Positions 34,574-45,728 of a stretch of 64,000 nucleotides of DNA are shown here, one piece after another. The notes beneath the pieces are model-generated. The model was not told the origin of the DNA. It searched no databases and was given only the letters and a program-made list of their open reading frames with translations. Numbering within the stretch: the first letter of the stretch is position 1; every line of letters starts with the position of its first letter. Both the position numbers and the translations under genes were made by a program. Source of the DNA: Hymenopus coronatus (Eukaryota; Arthropoda; Insecta; Mantodea; Hymenopodidae); the NCBI GenBank assembly GCA_030762935.1, contig CM060883.1, positions 32,296,501-32,360,500 on the forward strand, read 5' to 3'.

Positions 34574-34750
34574 TTTTTTTTGGTAGTGTTTAACGCCCGC
34601 TTTAACTACTTATGGCACGCAGGTGGTGACACTGGTGATACATGAACGATGATGGAGCACCGGTGGAATGCGATGGCGGGGGGAAACCGGAGTACCCGGA
34701 GAAAACCCGCCCCAGCGCCGCTTTGTCCACCACAAATCTCACCTGGGCTT
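34574..34750 (-). mobile_element. SINE D, head-truncated
   Basis: T-run, GTTTAACGCCCGCTTTAAC, GGTGGAATGCGATGGCGG, GTACCCGGAGAAAACCCGC, CTTTGTCCACCACAAATCTC. The tRNA-like part is missing. Confidence 0.87.
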
Positions 34751-35031
34751 CAAACGGAACACATCACTGTTATAACTTTACGCTTTTTGTTGCAACTCTA
34801 TTTATTCTGACCAATAAATACAATCCGAATATGCTACCCCAGCACCTAGGTAAATATAACAAAGGGAAACTATTTTAAAACAGAAATCTCAGCAGCTTTA
34901 CAAGTGGTGTCTAGCAGCTTCCAATTCTACACTATAAACTGCATCACTGGTACCCAGCACTAAGTTGTATATTAACTGCAATAAGTTTGTTTTACATATT
35001 AATAATGCAATTTATTTATATAAAAATAGGG

Positions 35032-35232
35032 GCCCGGTTCGGGTCCTCTGGTTTCTCCCGCCATTCATTCCACCAACTGCTCCATCATCACCTTTCCTAT
35101 CATCAATTTCTTCTACATACTCACGCTCATGTCTGGCTACGGGCCGACCACTCGTTCCAGATTTTCCATTCTGTGGTTTCGACTTCTGATCCCTAGACAT
35201 TCGCGTGTAAGTCCTACGGGGGTGTCAATCCT
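35032..35232 (+). mobile_element. SINE E, 3' two-thirds
   Basis: TTTCTCCCGCCATTCATTCC, ATCACCTTTCCTATCATC, CATGTCTGGCTACGGGCC, CCATTCTGTGGTTTCGAC, GTGTAAGTCCTACGGGGG. Confidence 0.83.
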
Positions 35233-35869
35233 AAATATAGGAAGGGTAAGCCGATTACGAAAGCTTAATATTTAATTTTATTGTGTTATACTAAGAAATT
35301 AATTTTCTTCATTATCCTTATATTGCTTTAATTGCTTTTCAAACTTTAATAACAAAACATTTACTTATAACTGAGTTAACTATTATATGTTGATCAACAA
35401 TAGAACGCTCACTGTTGCAAAATACTTAATTGTTTACTGCAAGATACAATGGTCATTGCTGCGGAAACAGCTGGTGTTATGACCCTGAATGGCATCGCAG
35501 CTGATCAAACCGAGATTTGTTTATTGTACAGTATGCATCGACAGTGTTCCGCGTCTTCCTGTATTTTCAAAGACAGCAGTAACAGTGCTTATAATAAAAA
35601 GAAAGAAATAAAAATACGTTCTTGGCAGGGAAGGAATTATTCTTTAACGACCCAGGACGAATTATTTAATGAGTGGGGGAAATCCGCAATCCCTCGGTTT
35701 TTTTTAAAGAAACATTTTATTCATTGGAATGCATTTAAATGTTGTGTAATTGTTATTAAATTAAACTAATTTAAGTAAAAGAAATTTCAACTATTTAATG
35801 CAACCAAAAATGCTACCCAAAAACGCTTAATTTTTTTTAAAAAATCGAATTTTGAGCTAAATTCTTCTT
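35233..35869. other. Unassigned sequence with a 106-residue open frame
   Basis: The frame 35449-35769 (+) starts MVIAAETAGVMTLNGIAADQ. It matches no family I know and no splice or promoter context supports it. Confidence 0.5.
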
Positions 35870-36024
35870 GGGGTGGAATTCTTCCTGGGTGAAATACAAT
35901 ATCTCCTACCACTATTGTATATGGTGGAGAAAGTAAAAGTACCTTGTATTTACGGTGAAGTATCGAATTTTTGGGTTGAATGCAGCGCCTTCTCTCCTAA
36001 TATATAAGTGGCGAAGAAAGTAAG
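35870..36024 (+). mobile_element. Hairpin-end repeat, two terminal tails in tandem
   Basis: Two successive ends, GGTGGAGAAAGTAAAAG (about 35936) and GGCGAAGAAAGTAAG (about 36020), each preceded by a degraded 'AATACAATATCTCCTACC' or 'GAATGCAGCGCCTTCTC' arm. Confidence 0.72.
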
Positions 36025-37077
36025 CATGAGTGGTTTTCTTTGGAAGGGAGTCATTCATTTTGATTGAATTATTCACAACTACCCTTGCCTTCTACAGAAA
36101 GCCACCTGACTGTTGAATATCGCAGCCCCATCTCTGTCGGCGACAACAATTGTGTTATTGTTACTAAACATGCGTGGATGACAATTAGCAGTTGTTGACT
36201 CAGCTGCCCCCAGAATGTCCAGCAGTCAGTGTTTCCCGGAGAGAACCTGCGAACGCACCTAACGGTGCGGGGGTGATGCTGGAATGTGAGTGCGCGGGCT
36301 CAGTGCCAGTGCAGAAAATAACTTGCTATGCAACAATGTTACGACCCCCGCTTTCCGGCCCACTTGAACCAAACTTTTCATCTACCAGCAAATAATAACC
36401 CTCAGTATCAGGATGAAGAAGTACTAAACCATTACAAAACACAGCTCGTAAGTAAGGGTCACTCACAATGAAAATTTAAGCATTAATAAAACGACATATG
36501 TATGCACTCATACACATATACTTAAGCAAAAGCCAATCACAAGAGAGTATTAAACTGGGCCTTCGAAAAAAAGTGCCGAAAGTCTTGGCTTCCTATAGCG
36601 TTTTTGTTTATTTAATGTTGGCAGAACCCCTTATCACATGAGTTCCACAGCTACCCGGTTGTGTTAATATTTTTTAGGTTGAAACAAAGTGAGCAACAAA
36701 AGTGATGGGAACAGAGGTACTTTACCTGATAGCTTGAAACACTCGCTAGATGTCTCCCATTGGTGTGATGTCAAAAGTTTGTCTCAATATAAATTCCTAT
36801 GTTTATTCTGCCAACTTTAAATTTTATATTGACATTTGAAACACGTACTTCATTCTCCTCCGCGTCCCTTAGATTTCTGAACACACGAACTTGCCAAGAA
36901 TTGAGCTGTTAGCTTAAAGGAGTTCCTGTTTTCTGAGATTCCAACAACGTAATTACCTTGCTTACTAAGGCTTCCGGCTAATTGCTTTGTTCACCGTGAC
37001 TTTAATGACTTCTATCTAGCAACCAAATTCCAACTTGTTCTCGTACAACATTATGCCTAATCACTTACCTAGGCATT
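36025..37077. other. Unassigned sequence
   Basis: A GC-rich patch at 36190-36370 with an open frame but no recognisable domain; otherwise AT-rich. Confidence 0.55.
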
Positions 37078-37488
37078 TTTATTTCCTCTACCAAGTACTA
37101 AGAACGTATATAGTAGTTGGGAAAAATATTGTATTCCATTCACAAATTCCATCCGAAATGTAACTGGAAATACACGTTTTAGAGTCCCTGTATCCACAAC
37201 ATTATTTTTAGAAGTTGGTTTGGTATTTAAGTTGTTTAAGAAATAAGATTTCTTAAGAAATTAAATTCTACATCTTCCAAGGATGCGACACAAAGATTTT
37301 CAGGAAAGCCCCCCCCCCCGCAAACTACCCATTACATGGAAAGTGTTTCAAAATGTTGATTTTCTCAAAAAATGGCTGTAACCATTTTTCGATTAGCATG
37401 AAGTAAATAGAAGCATAAGCTTTTTAATAATAATTTGTTGCAGAGGTGTAGAGAAAGTCATGTGAATGGAACACGTCAGATTTTTTTT
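37078..37488 (-). mobile_element. Hairpin-end repeat, internally deleted
   Basis: Degraded hairpin end (37085-37125), A/C-rich middle GATGCGACACAAAGATTTTC, a jump near 37390, then a good start end (GTAGAGAAAGTCATGTGAATGG at 37448). Confidence 0.83.
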
Positions 37489-37892
37489 GGACTTATTCCA
37501 TTTTCTAACTGTCGACGCAAATATAGCCTCACAATGAATTATTGCTAATCCACACTAACCGGTCAAAACTGGTCGTTCTCTGCTCGGGACTCGGGTTCAG
37601 CTCACTCAGAGAGAGCACGGCATTTCTGGTCGTATAATATTTTCCCAACCGGATGGTACAGGCGCGTAAACAAACGCACTGGTGTTGTTAGGGAGCACTT
37701 AAAAGTTATTTTGGGGTAAACATGCAGTGTGTCCGGCGCTATTATTAAATTTCCGCTCCGATACGCGAAGCAGGAAGTGCCTATTAATCTCCATCTAGAT
37801 GAGGAAATGTCATTTGCGCGTAATGTTTGTTATAGACAAGCATCGATCTCTACTAGAGGGCACACGGAGTTCTCAGGAGGCTGAGAAATTAA
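37489..37892. other. Unassigned, relatively GC-rich sequence
   Basis: 37550-37880 is richer in GC and CpG than average and directly precedes the duplicated segment. No gene seen. Confidence 0.5.
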
Positions 37893-38152
37893 ATTACACC
37901 ACTCTCTCCCCAGGTAATTAGGGCTCCTTGATTAATCTTGCAAGCACATTACAGGACCTGCACTGCAGATCTTCTACTTGCCAAAATTTCTCTTGTTTTT
38001 CTTCAAACCTAGTAGGTACATTATATGAATTATTTGGTTAAAGGGAAGAAAATTAAGTTGCAAGTCGGTAAGAAAGTTACTGTATCCAATTTACAGCTTT
38101 TCTATTAGATTTTATCAAGGTTTTTATCAGGAGAGTTTTGGTAAAACAACCT
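37893..38152 (+). repeat. Duplicated segment, copy 1
   Basis: About 260 bp starting CACCACTCTCTCCCCAGGTA and ending TTTTGGTAAAACAA, repeated in the same orientation at 38888-39172 at high identity (marks: TTGCAAGTCGGTAAGAAAG, CTGTATCCAATTTACAGC). Outside any recognised mobile element. Function unknown. Confidence 0.9.
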
Positions 38153-38305
38153 AAAGAGAACAGCATTGCACTGAACATTATCACATAGCGTGACGTCACA
38201 TTCTTTGGGCGTTGTGATACAATAAGCACATGTTTGATTTGTATAAGATTGTTGGCGTATTTTCATACTAGTAGTTTTAAATTATATTCTATTGTTAAAG
38301 GCATA

Positions 38306-38455
38306 ATACCACACAAGTGTAATGTACCAAACTGTAATAGTAATTAAATGAACGATTCAAAAATGAGTATATTTGTTTCTCTTTCCTGAAGATGAGGATC
38401 TGAAATCGAAGTGGATTCGGACTATTCACAGGAAGAATTTTGTTATTCTGATAAC
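38306..38455 (+). pseudogene. THAP-type zinc-finger domain fragment, frameshifted
   Basis: The plus strand reads PHKCNVPNCNSN, stop, then in another frame FLFPEDEDLKSKWIRTIHRK followed by NFV. This follows the first half of the THAP C2CH DNA-binding domain: C..C, the F.FP motif, the conserved Trp and the basic R..F segment. The His and second Cys are not recognisable downstream. THAP domains occur in host regulators and in P-element-like transposases; which this came from cannot be told. A stop and a frameshift make it a relic. Confidence 0.72.
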
Positions 38456-38491
38456 GTCAGGTTTCTAGTATATATATTTTAACTCTTTAAC

Positions 38492-39683
38492 ATGTTTACT
38501 TTCTCTAGCACGTATATATAATGTAAATAGTAGATACAGAAGGTATAGTATTCCACCCAAAGTTAGATGTCGAGATTTCGCGTAAATAAACGTTTTGAGG
38601 TATCCTGAGTTCGAAAATAAAATTTTTTAGAAAAAGGTCCTTGTGTGTGTGTATATGTGTGTTCGTCTGACTGTTGACAGCATAGCTCAAAAACTAAAAG
38701 ACCGTTAAATACCAAACTTGGGTTTTAAATGTATTATTTTCAAAGGATGCGACAGGAAGATTTTCAAAAAATATCACCGCAAACTCCCCTTTATATGGAA
38801 CATTTTTTGAAAATGTTCTTTTCCTCAAAAATTGCTCTTAGGTTAAAATACCGTATATTAAAGTTATTCACAGCACAAATAAAATTACAAAAAATACACC
38901 ACTCGCTCCCCAGGTAATTAGGGCTCCCTGATTACTCTTGCAAGCAAATTACAGGGCCTGCACTGCAGATATTCTACTTGCCAAACTTGCTCTTGTTTTT
39001 CTTCAAACCTAGTAGGTCTTTTATCTGAATTATTTGGTTAACAGGAGAAACTCAAGTTGCAAGTCGGTAAGAAAGTTACTGTATCCAATTTACAGCTTTT
39101 CTGTTAGATTTTATTACATTTGCATGGCTCAAGGCTTTTATCAGCAGGGTTTTGGTAAAACAATTTGAAAGTTTTAATTTTTTTAAAAATGACTAACGAT
39201 TTTGACTAAAATTCCTTATATTTAAGATTATTACTTGCCAAATAAAATGTATATCTTGAATTTTCTGGGAATAGCCTCTAAAGACCTTTTTATTCTGGAC
39301 GATTTTTATTGAATTTTGTATAACTGGTAAGCCGTAAGAGACAGACAAAAACTCACTACACAAAAAATGTAGATTAAGATAAAACACACACTTTATGTCA
39401 TTTACATTTTTTTCGTGGAGCTGATTGTTTTTGAGATATTCCTGTTTTTTGGTTTCAGCTTTGAAAAAGTTACTTTTCTCATACAGGAATTTGTCAACTC
39501 CTGTCCATGCAAACAAAGGAACTTCAGGCACTTAGCAACCAGCTTTTGACTACCACCTTAACCTATGGTACTCCATTATTTTGCTTCTGCTTTCAAGGAA
39601 GTAAATAGAAGCATAAGCTTTTTAACAATAATTTGTTGCAGAGATGTAGAGAAATTCAAGTGAATGGAACACATTAGATTTGT
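38492..39683 (-). mobile_element. Hairpin-end repeat carrying a duplicated genomic segment
   Basis: Hairpin end at 38495 to ACAAATAAAATTAC (38885), then a 285-bp foreign segment (38888-39172), then repeat sequence again from GTTTTAATTTTTTTAAAAATG to the start end at 39683. The right part restarts about 75 bp upstream of where the left part stopped, so two copies or a duplication are involved. Confidence 0.85.
38888..39172 (+). repeat. Duplicated segment, copy 2, inside the big repeat
   Basis: Same-orientation copy of 37893-38152, with an extra TTACATTTGCATGGCTCAAG near 39114. Both flanks are hairpin-end repeat sequence, so this copy is carried within that element. Confidence 0.9.
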
Positions 39684-39936
39684 TTGGTCATTCCTTTCTT
39701 TTGAATGTATTGTACGTTTGTGAACTGCACTTTAGAAAACATAAAGTCGAGATCGTTACTGTTTATTACCATCTCAAAAATCTTGAAATAAGTTTAGTAA
39801 CACGTCCTTGGCCATAATGAGATGAAATGAGTTGTATGGAGGTTGGTTTCATACATTCCAGGAAACGCATATTGCATTAAGGTTAAGTTTCATTGTAGTA
39901 AAGTATATAAGAGGTGCGACCCCTGTAAATGAAATG
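39684..39936. other. Unassigned sequence
   Basis: Nothing recognised. Confidence 0.55.
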
Positions 39937-40218
39937 GCCTGTTATTTATGGACGCTCTTTAACTGCTTTGGTTCTCAGCGTCCCATTCTATACTGGGCGT
40001 GAAAGACCGCTTAATTTTGCTCAGAGGCCTCTCTATCAGGCTTGAGGTTCTTTTACGTGCCGTAAATCTACGACACGGGACCCACAGCTTTACTTCCCTT
40101 CCGAAGGAAGCCATGCTAAGAATTTTTACGCCCAAAAAATCCATCGTCCTCCGCCGGGTTTGAACCCGCGACCTTGGGTATATGAAGTTAGCATGGTAAC
40201 CATTACACCACGGAGGGT
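39937..40218 (-). mobile_element. SINE B, near complete
   Basis: On the minus strand: CCCTCCGTGGTGTAATGGTT head, GCGGGTTCAAACCCGGCGG box B, GGAAGCC/GGCTTCCTTCGGAAGGG body, tail GACGCTCTTTAACTG in reverse. The first and last head bases can pair like a tRNA acceptor stem. Confidence 0.9.
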
Positions 40219-40287
40219 GTAATGGTTACCATGGTTACCCCTGTTTTAACACACGTTAAAATATATGTTTCTAGGATAACAGGAAAG

Positions 40288-40940
40288 AAAAGATATGTGT
40301 TCCATTCACATGACTTTCTCTACATCACTGTAACAAATTATTGTTAAAAAACATATTCTACTCTCTACTCTATAATAATCGAAATAAACATTAGCAGAAA
40401 TTGCTTTAATTAATTGCTTCCTTGTTAGTAGGAGGAAAATAAGGGAATACACTTCGCCAAAACGATAGTCAAATCTTTTAAAAGCTGGTTGCCATGTGGT
40501 TGAAATCCGTTTCTATGCACAGCCAGGAGTTTATAAATTTCCGTATTAAAAAGTTGAAGTATTTGAAATCTGAAACAAATAACAAGGAATATCTCAGAAA
40601 TGGTCAATTCAACGAAAAAAACTGTGTTTTAACGTGATCCATATTTATTGTATAAGTTTTTGTCTATCTCTTACGGTTTACCAGTTACACAACATTCACT
40701 TAGAATAAAGAGACTTAAGAGGCCATTCCCAGAAAATTCAAGATATAAATTTTATTTGCCATATAAAATATACGGTATTTTAGTCAAAATCACTAGATCC
40801 ATTTTTAAGAAAATCAAATTTTTCGAAATGTTTTACATGTAAAGGGTAGTTTGGGGTGGGGGAACTTTTCTTAAAATCTTCGGCTGCATTCCTGGAAGAA
40901 GCTAAACTTAAAATACCAAGTTTGGTATTTTACTACTTTT
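40288..40940 (+). mobile_element. Hairpin-end repeat, 5' three-quarters
   Basis: Start end GTGTTCCATTCACATGACTT at 40296, variant middle module, to ACCAAGTTTGGTATTTTAC (40934), where the ND4 NUMT begins. Confidence 0.88.
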
Positions 40941-40947
40941 AATTTAA

Positions 40948-41117
40948 ATTATTTACTTTTTTCGTTATTGTATATAAATGATTTTATAAATTTATATTTA
41001 TATATAATAATTTTAGCTTTTTTGGTTAAAATAACAATATATTTAGTTCATGTTGACTACCTAAAGTACATGCTGAAGGTCCTGTTTTGGGATCTATAGT
41101 TTTGGCGGGTGTTTTAC
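40948..41117 (+). pseudogene. Nuclear mitochondrial insertion: ND4 fragment
   Basis: The plus strand in mitochondrial code reads LYLYMMILAFLVKM, then after one missing base WLPKVHAEGPVLGSMVLAGV. This is the highly conserved [20 protein letters not shown] region of ND4 (TGA read as Trp). AT-rich upstream sequence back to about 40940 may belong to it. It lies between two partial big-repeat copies, whose sequence restarts immediately after it. Confidence 0.88.
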
Positions 41118-41378
41118 TCATTTTTGAGAAAATAAATTTTTTTGATTTTTTTTTTTTCGTTTAAACGGTAGCTGCGGGTGGGGAGATTTTCTTGAAAATC
41201 TTCGTTTCACACGTTGGAAAATACGGACACACACATTACACACCTTTTTTCTAAAAATACTTTTTTTTTGGGGATACAGGGGACCCTAAAACGCCTATTT
41301 GCGGTGAAATCTCGGTATCGAATTTTTGGGTGAAATACAACACATTGTCTGTACACTGTGTAGCGAAAGTAAACATGA
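41118..41378 (+). mobile_element. Hairpin-end repeat, 3' third
   Basis: Begins CATTTTTGAGAAAATAAAT immediately after the ND4 NUMT and runs to a shortened hairpin (TGTAGCGAAAGTAAAC). It overlaps in family position with the copy ending at 40940. Confidence 0.85.
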
Positions 41379-42069
41379 AACGACTTTCCAGAGATATTAA
41401 ACATTTTTTATATCTCTGCAAACTGCTGAATTGTATAGAAGTGCAAGGAATACTATAGTAAAATATTTAATAAATAAACTTAGAGATTTTTACATATTAT
41501 TGTAGAATAATTACACAAAAATAATTCTGCATTTACCGGGGTGTTCTACTTTCATCCTAAGTTTCCAGTTTCTTTTAATAAGCCGTCATTATCAACGGTA
41601 TTGAACTGTGAATTTAAACTTCTGCGCAGCCACTTTGGTTTTAGAAATAAAAACTAAAACAAATACTTTAAACGTACCGTTGATGTATATGGCTATCACA
41701 CCATACATTCCATGCAAGGCTTTCTGTTTAGGTGGTGTTGGTTTTGGGAGTTAAAGCTTTGCTACTATACTGGATTCAGTAAGAAAAGGCATACCTTTTT
41801 AGTGAATAAAACTATTCGTTACTGCATTGGAATAATTATCACCTCTTTTGCACTTCAAATAATAAAGACGTGATTGAATAAGTGTAGCATTTTAATAATT
41901 GTATCCTTTAAGCATAACCTAAATAGTTAGCATCTATTTCTCAAAATGACATGCAGCTGTCAGTGTTCCCGCGTTGTTTACTGGAGCGAAGCAACTGTCG
42001 CGCTAATGCAGAATTGTTTATGTCGCGATCATACCACTCAGAGTGGTGCCGAATTATTTAAACCTAGAA
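41379..42069. other. Unassigned AT-rich sequence
   Basis: Nothing recognised before the possible transposase scrap. Confidence 0.6.
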
Positions 42070-42265
42070 ATGGCGTTAAAAGCGGCGAAAACAGATGCTT
42101 TCAAGTGTATTCAACCATTAAATAGTTTTATTTGAATGTTGATTACCTTTCTGTTAAAAGTGTCGTTAAATTAACATCGGGAGCGACTGGTGTGCCTTTG
42201 AATACCATTTGCAATGTGAGGAAGCAAGTGAAAAATGCGAGAACTGTTAAAACCCCGAAATCTAA
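42070..42265 (+). pseudogene. Possible DDE transposase N-terminal HTH scrap
   Basis: Plus-strand frames give GVKSGE followed by VKLTSGATGVPLNTICNVRK and VKTPKSKRN. This resembles the N-terminal helix-turn-helix region found in many repetitive insect DDE-endonuclease (IS630/Tc1-type) proteins, where a 'TGVS.RT..N.R.E ... TP.K.R' pattern precedes the catalytic domain. Stops interrupt it and no catalytic part follows. The family match is from memory. Confidence 0.45.
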
Positions 42266-42335
42266 AAGGAATTGATGCGCAGTTTTAAGTAGTGAGTGAC
42301 TTTTTGAAACATTCCACACACTTGAAGGTGTAATG

Positions 42336-42492
42336 TTTTTACTTTCTCTACTAGTAGGTAGAGAAGGTATTGTATTCCACCCAAAACATCGATATTGACA
42401 TTTCACCGAAAATACGTATTCTGACATCCAACGAAAAAAAATTATAAACAATCTCCTGTGTATGTTTGCGCGCATGCGTGTGTATATGTACA
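42336..42492 (-). mobile_element. Hairpin-end repeat, terminal fragment
   Basis: Hairpin reduced to TACTAGTAGGTAGAGAAGG, then TATTGTATTCCACCCAAAAC and a GT-rich end near 42480. Confidence 0.82.
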
Positions 42493-43620
42493 GAAATAAC
42501 TACTAAATTCAGCTTTCCGCCAGTTAGAGACTGCCTTAAACAGATCCTCTAAAGAACAACGTACATAAACACATAATGAACATTGTAAAAATGCAAATAA
42601 TTGTTAATCAAGTTATATGGAAAATAATACGCAAAACTAATTTATATATATGGCACATATCTAAAAGAGACAAATTTGTAAATAAGAATAAAATAGTTTA
42701 GAAAATGATTCGTCAATATAACCTGTGTCCGGTTAATAACCCTGAGAGCACTATTTAATAAATGAATACCTCAATTTATATTTTCTGCAAAATGACACAA
42801 GAAACAAAACAAAACATCTGGCTCCCATTATTAGTAAGCCAAAAACGTCAGTAGAAGCAAAATGATAATTTATTTACTGTTACTACTATCGTAATTCTTC
42901 TGGGAAATATCATTTAAACCATAATTTTCTGAACAAACAGGACGCCACAAGCTTGGCAGCGAGGATTGGTACGGGGATTAAGGGGTAGCCCTAACTACAT
43001 GCATAAAGAAATATCTTCAAGAAAAATAAATTTTTATATTAAATTCAAAACAGCTTACATTACAAACGGTTCCCACGTGGCCCTGGAGAAATGGAGCAAA
43101 ATGACAGCCATTTTGTATCACTGTTTGTTATACTACATTATATATTTTCAAAGGCTGCGCGCCGAAGGAAAGATACCCCTAACGAATACACAGAATCATA
43201 AAGGTTACTTCCAACTTAAGAGAACCTGAAAACGGCAACAAGCCTACTAACTTATGAAAACTCAAAATATAACAAGGCTGTCAACTTGCATCAAATACAA
43301 GAGGCTGCCAACATGCTACAGTATTTAGTGTTGTTTGTTCACTTTTTATACGAATTTATAAATTACGTTTTTTATTTCTTCAATTTGATAAAAAGTAGAG
43401 ATATATTGCCTTTTAAACCTTTATTATATAAGCAATAAATAACGTAATTGATTTTGTTTTGCCATTTAATGCACACCCTCATTTTAATGAATAGACAATT
43501 CTAGTTTTTCAAAACAAAGAAACAACATTATAACTCCGATAGAGGAGTAACTACATCATGTCCCATTATCCATCCAAGTCCCTTCGATGTGGCACAGGTT
43601 TCGCCCATATTTAATATATT
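42493..43620. other. Unassigned AT-rich sequence
   Basis: No repeats or genes recognised up to the foldback mariner. Confidence 0.6.
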
Positions 43621-43622
43621 TA

Positions 43623-44308
43623 CGAGGATCGTTTCTATTTTAACCTCCGATAGGCTCTAAATAATTGACAAGTTCATAGAAAACATTTATTTTATTACTA
43701 AAAGTTTTGTACACTTATGGTTACTTTTCAACATGATCACCGAAAAGATTGAGCCATTTATCGCACTGTGCACAAGCTTTGCAATACCCGCAATAAAAAA
43801 TATAGCCGCCAAATTCAAATAAGCATTGACGTTCTGTTGAAGATCTTTGTTGGTTTGAAAGTGCTTTCCTCCTAGCCACGTCTTCAGTTCAGGGAAAAGG
43901 TGAAAGTCGCTGGCTGCCAGGTCGGATGATTGAAAATGTCTTATTGTAATTTTTCACGGAATCGATGGGTTGTGCCAGCAGTGTGTGAACGAGCGTTGTC
44001 ATGGATCAACACAATTCCTGAAGTCAGCATTCCTCTTCGTTTGTTTTGGATGACTCTCCGCAAACGTCGCAAAGTACGAAGACCTTCAAAACAACGTCAA
44101 AGCTCATTTGAAATCTTTGGCGGCAACATTTCTTGAAGAGGGTATTGCAAAGCTTGTGCACAGGTACGATAAATGTCTCAATGTTTTCGGTGATTATGTT
44201 GAAAAGTAACCATAAGTGTACAACGCTTTTAGTAACAAAATAATTGTTTTCTATGAACTTTCTTTTATTTATAGCCTATCGGAGGTTGGAAAAAAAAAAC
44301 GGACCTCG
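43623..44308 (-). mobile_element. Foldback mariner-like element (3' end inverted and duplicated)
   Basis: A 686-bp element flanked by TA (43621-43622, 44309-44310). Both ends carry the same mariner 3' end as inverted arms of about 245 bp (about 43623-43868 and 44060-44308), far longer than a mariner TIR. The minus strand of the left part and loop encodes the catalytic C-terminus of a mariner transposase (HDNARSH, ASDFHLFPELKTWLGG). The right arm, read on plus, repeats the extreme C-terminus (GIAKLVHRYDKCLNVFGDYV). The 5' half of a normal element has been replaced by an inverted copy of its own 3' end. The transposase cannot be functional. A transcript would fold into a long hairpin. Confidence 0.88.
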
Positions 44309-44310
44309 TA

Positions 44311-44725
44311 GAATATAATTGAATTAATTTTCACATAATGTTTCAAGTCATTGCGTAGAGCTAACAAGCACGGAAGCTACTGATAACAAGATAATACTGG
44401 TTTGTATGAAGAAACGTTCTCAGAGCTACTAGGCTAGAGAATGTGCATGGTCGAGAACACAGCAGACACTTCCGTCATTAGTAGCATTTACTGTAGCCAA
44501 GAAAAAATAAACATCCTGTCACACGGTCAGGATATCATCATTGGCTGTTTATTTCTGAGAGACATCTCTCATCCACCATGTGGTTCTTTGGCCAAACAAT
44601 ACGTGTAACCTTCAGTTTTTTCGTAAAAATCCAATCCGAACCTTATACATTGCTAATGATCAAAGCAATCTGTTGTTTGTGATTTTATTGTAAAACCCTG
44701 AAAGTCTATGGGATGTGAATAAAAA
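44311..44725. other. Unassigned sequence
   Basis: Nothing recognised. Confidence 0.55.
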
Positions 44726-45728
44726 ATCGGATGGTTCCATTAACATGAGTACATTATGTCATCGAGAGAATCATTTGCAGAAACGGTATTTTTTCTTAGT
44801 TAGTTCCTTCAAGTAGAAGAGAAATAAAGGGCTACACTACTAAAGCGATAGTAACATATTTTGAAAACTCATCGCTATGTGAAACAATTGAAATTCGCTT
44901 CTTTTTAGCATTCCTGAGAGTAAAACAAAGGAGATGAAATGAAAGTTGCCTTCCCGCTTCAGAAAAGTTACAATTGAAATCAATAACAAGGAGTATGTCG
45001 GAAACTGTTAATTCTAAACAACAACAAAAATGCGTATAATATAAACTCCGTGTTTTAATGAGATCTGCATTGAAAATCAGTAAAATTCATGCAGAATGAA
45101 GAGGTCTTCAGAGGCTATTCCCAGAAATTTCAAGACACACGTTTTATTTGTCATATAAACATCTTTAATATACGGTTTTTTTTTTTTCATTTGTGTAGCC
45201 CCCTTTAACTTCAATATCGGGGCTTTGACTTGTGAAACTGTAGGTTCAGAACTTTGGGTTAATCAATTTTATATTACTAAACGCATGCACATCATTCATA
45301 CTTTCAGACTCTATGGGGTATAGGGAATAATTTTGGTTAAAGAAAACTTCCCCGCCCCAGCCTGGAATCGAATTCAGGACCACGGAGGTAGTCTATACGG
45401 TATTTTAATCATAGTCGTTAGAGCTATTTTTGATAAAATCAACATTTTTAAAAATGTAAAGGGTAGTTTGGGGGGGGGTGCTTGAAAAACTTCGGGTCAC
45501 ATCTTGAAAGATGATAAACTCAAATACCAAGTTAAATATTTAACGGTCTCTTCATTTTTAGGTATGCTATCCACAGAAAAATACACACCTTTTTGTAAAA
45601 ATTCTTCCTTTTTGTGTTCAGGGGGACCTCAAAACATATGTTTCCTATCGAATTTCAACAGCAATTTTTTGGGGTGGAATGCAATACCCTCTCTTGTACT
45701 ATTAGTAGTATAAACTACAGAAGTAACC
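44726..45728 (+). mobile_element. Hairpin-end repeat, full-length diverged copy with a SINE
   Basis: Start end ATCGGATGGTTCCATTAACA at 44727, 3' end CTCTTGTACTATTAGTAG near 45710 with a decayed hairpin. Interrupted by a SINE (45177-45393) with an 8-bp duplication TATACGGT. Confidence 0.85.
45177..45393 (-). mobile_element. tRNA-headed SINE-like repeat I with target duplication
   Basis: Minus orientation: head with box B GAATTCGATTCCAGGC near 45370, T-run at 45177-45188 as the tail. Flanked by TATACGGT (45169-45176, 45394-45401) inside a big-repeat copy. Confidence 0.75.

Noticed and set aside
35449..35769. 106-residue open frame as a gene
   Set aside because: No family similarity, no splice or promoter evidence, and ordinary AT-rich context. 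Left as unassigned.
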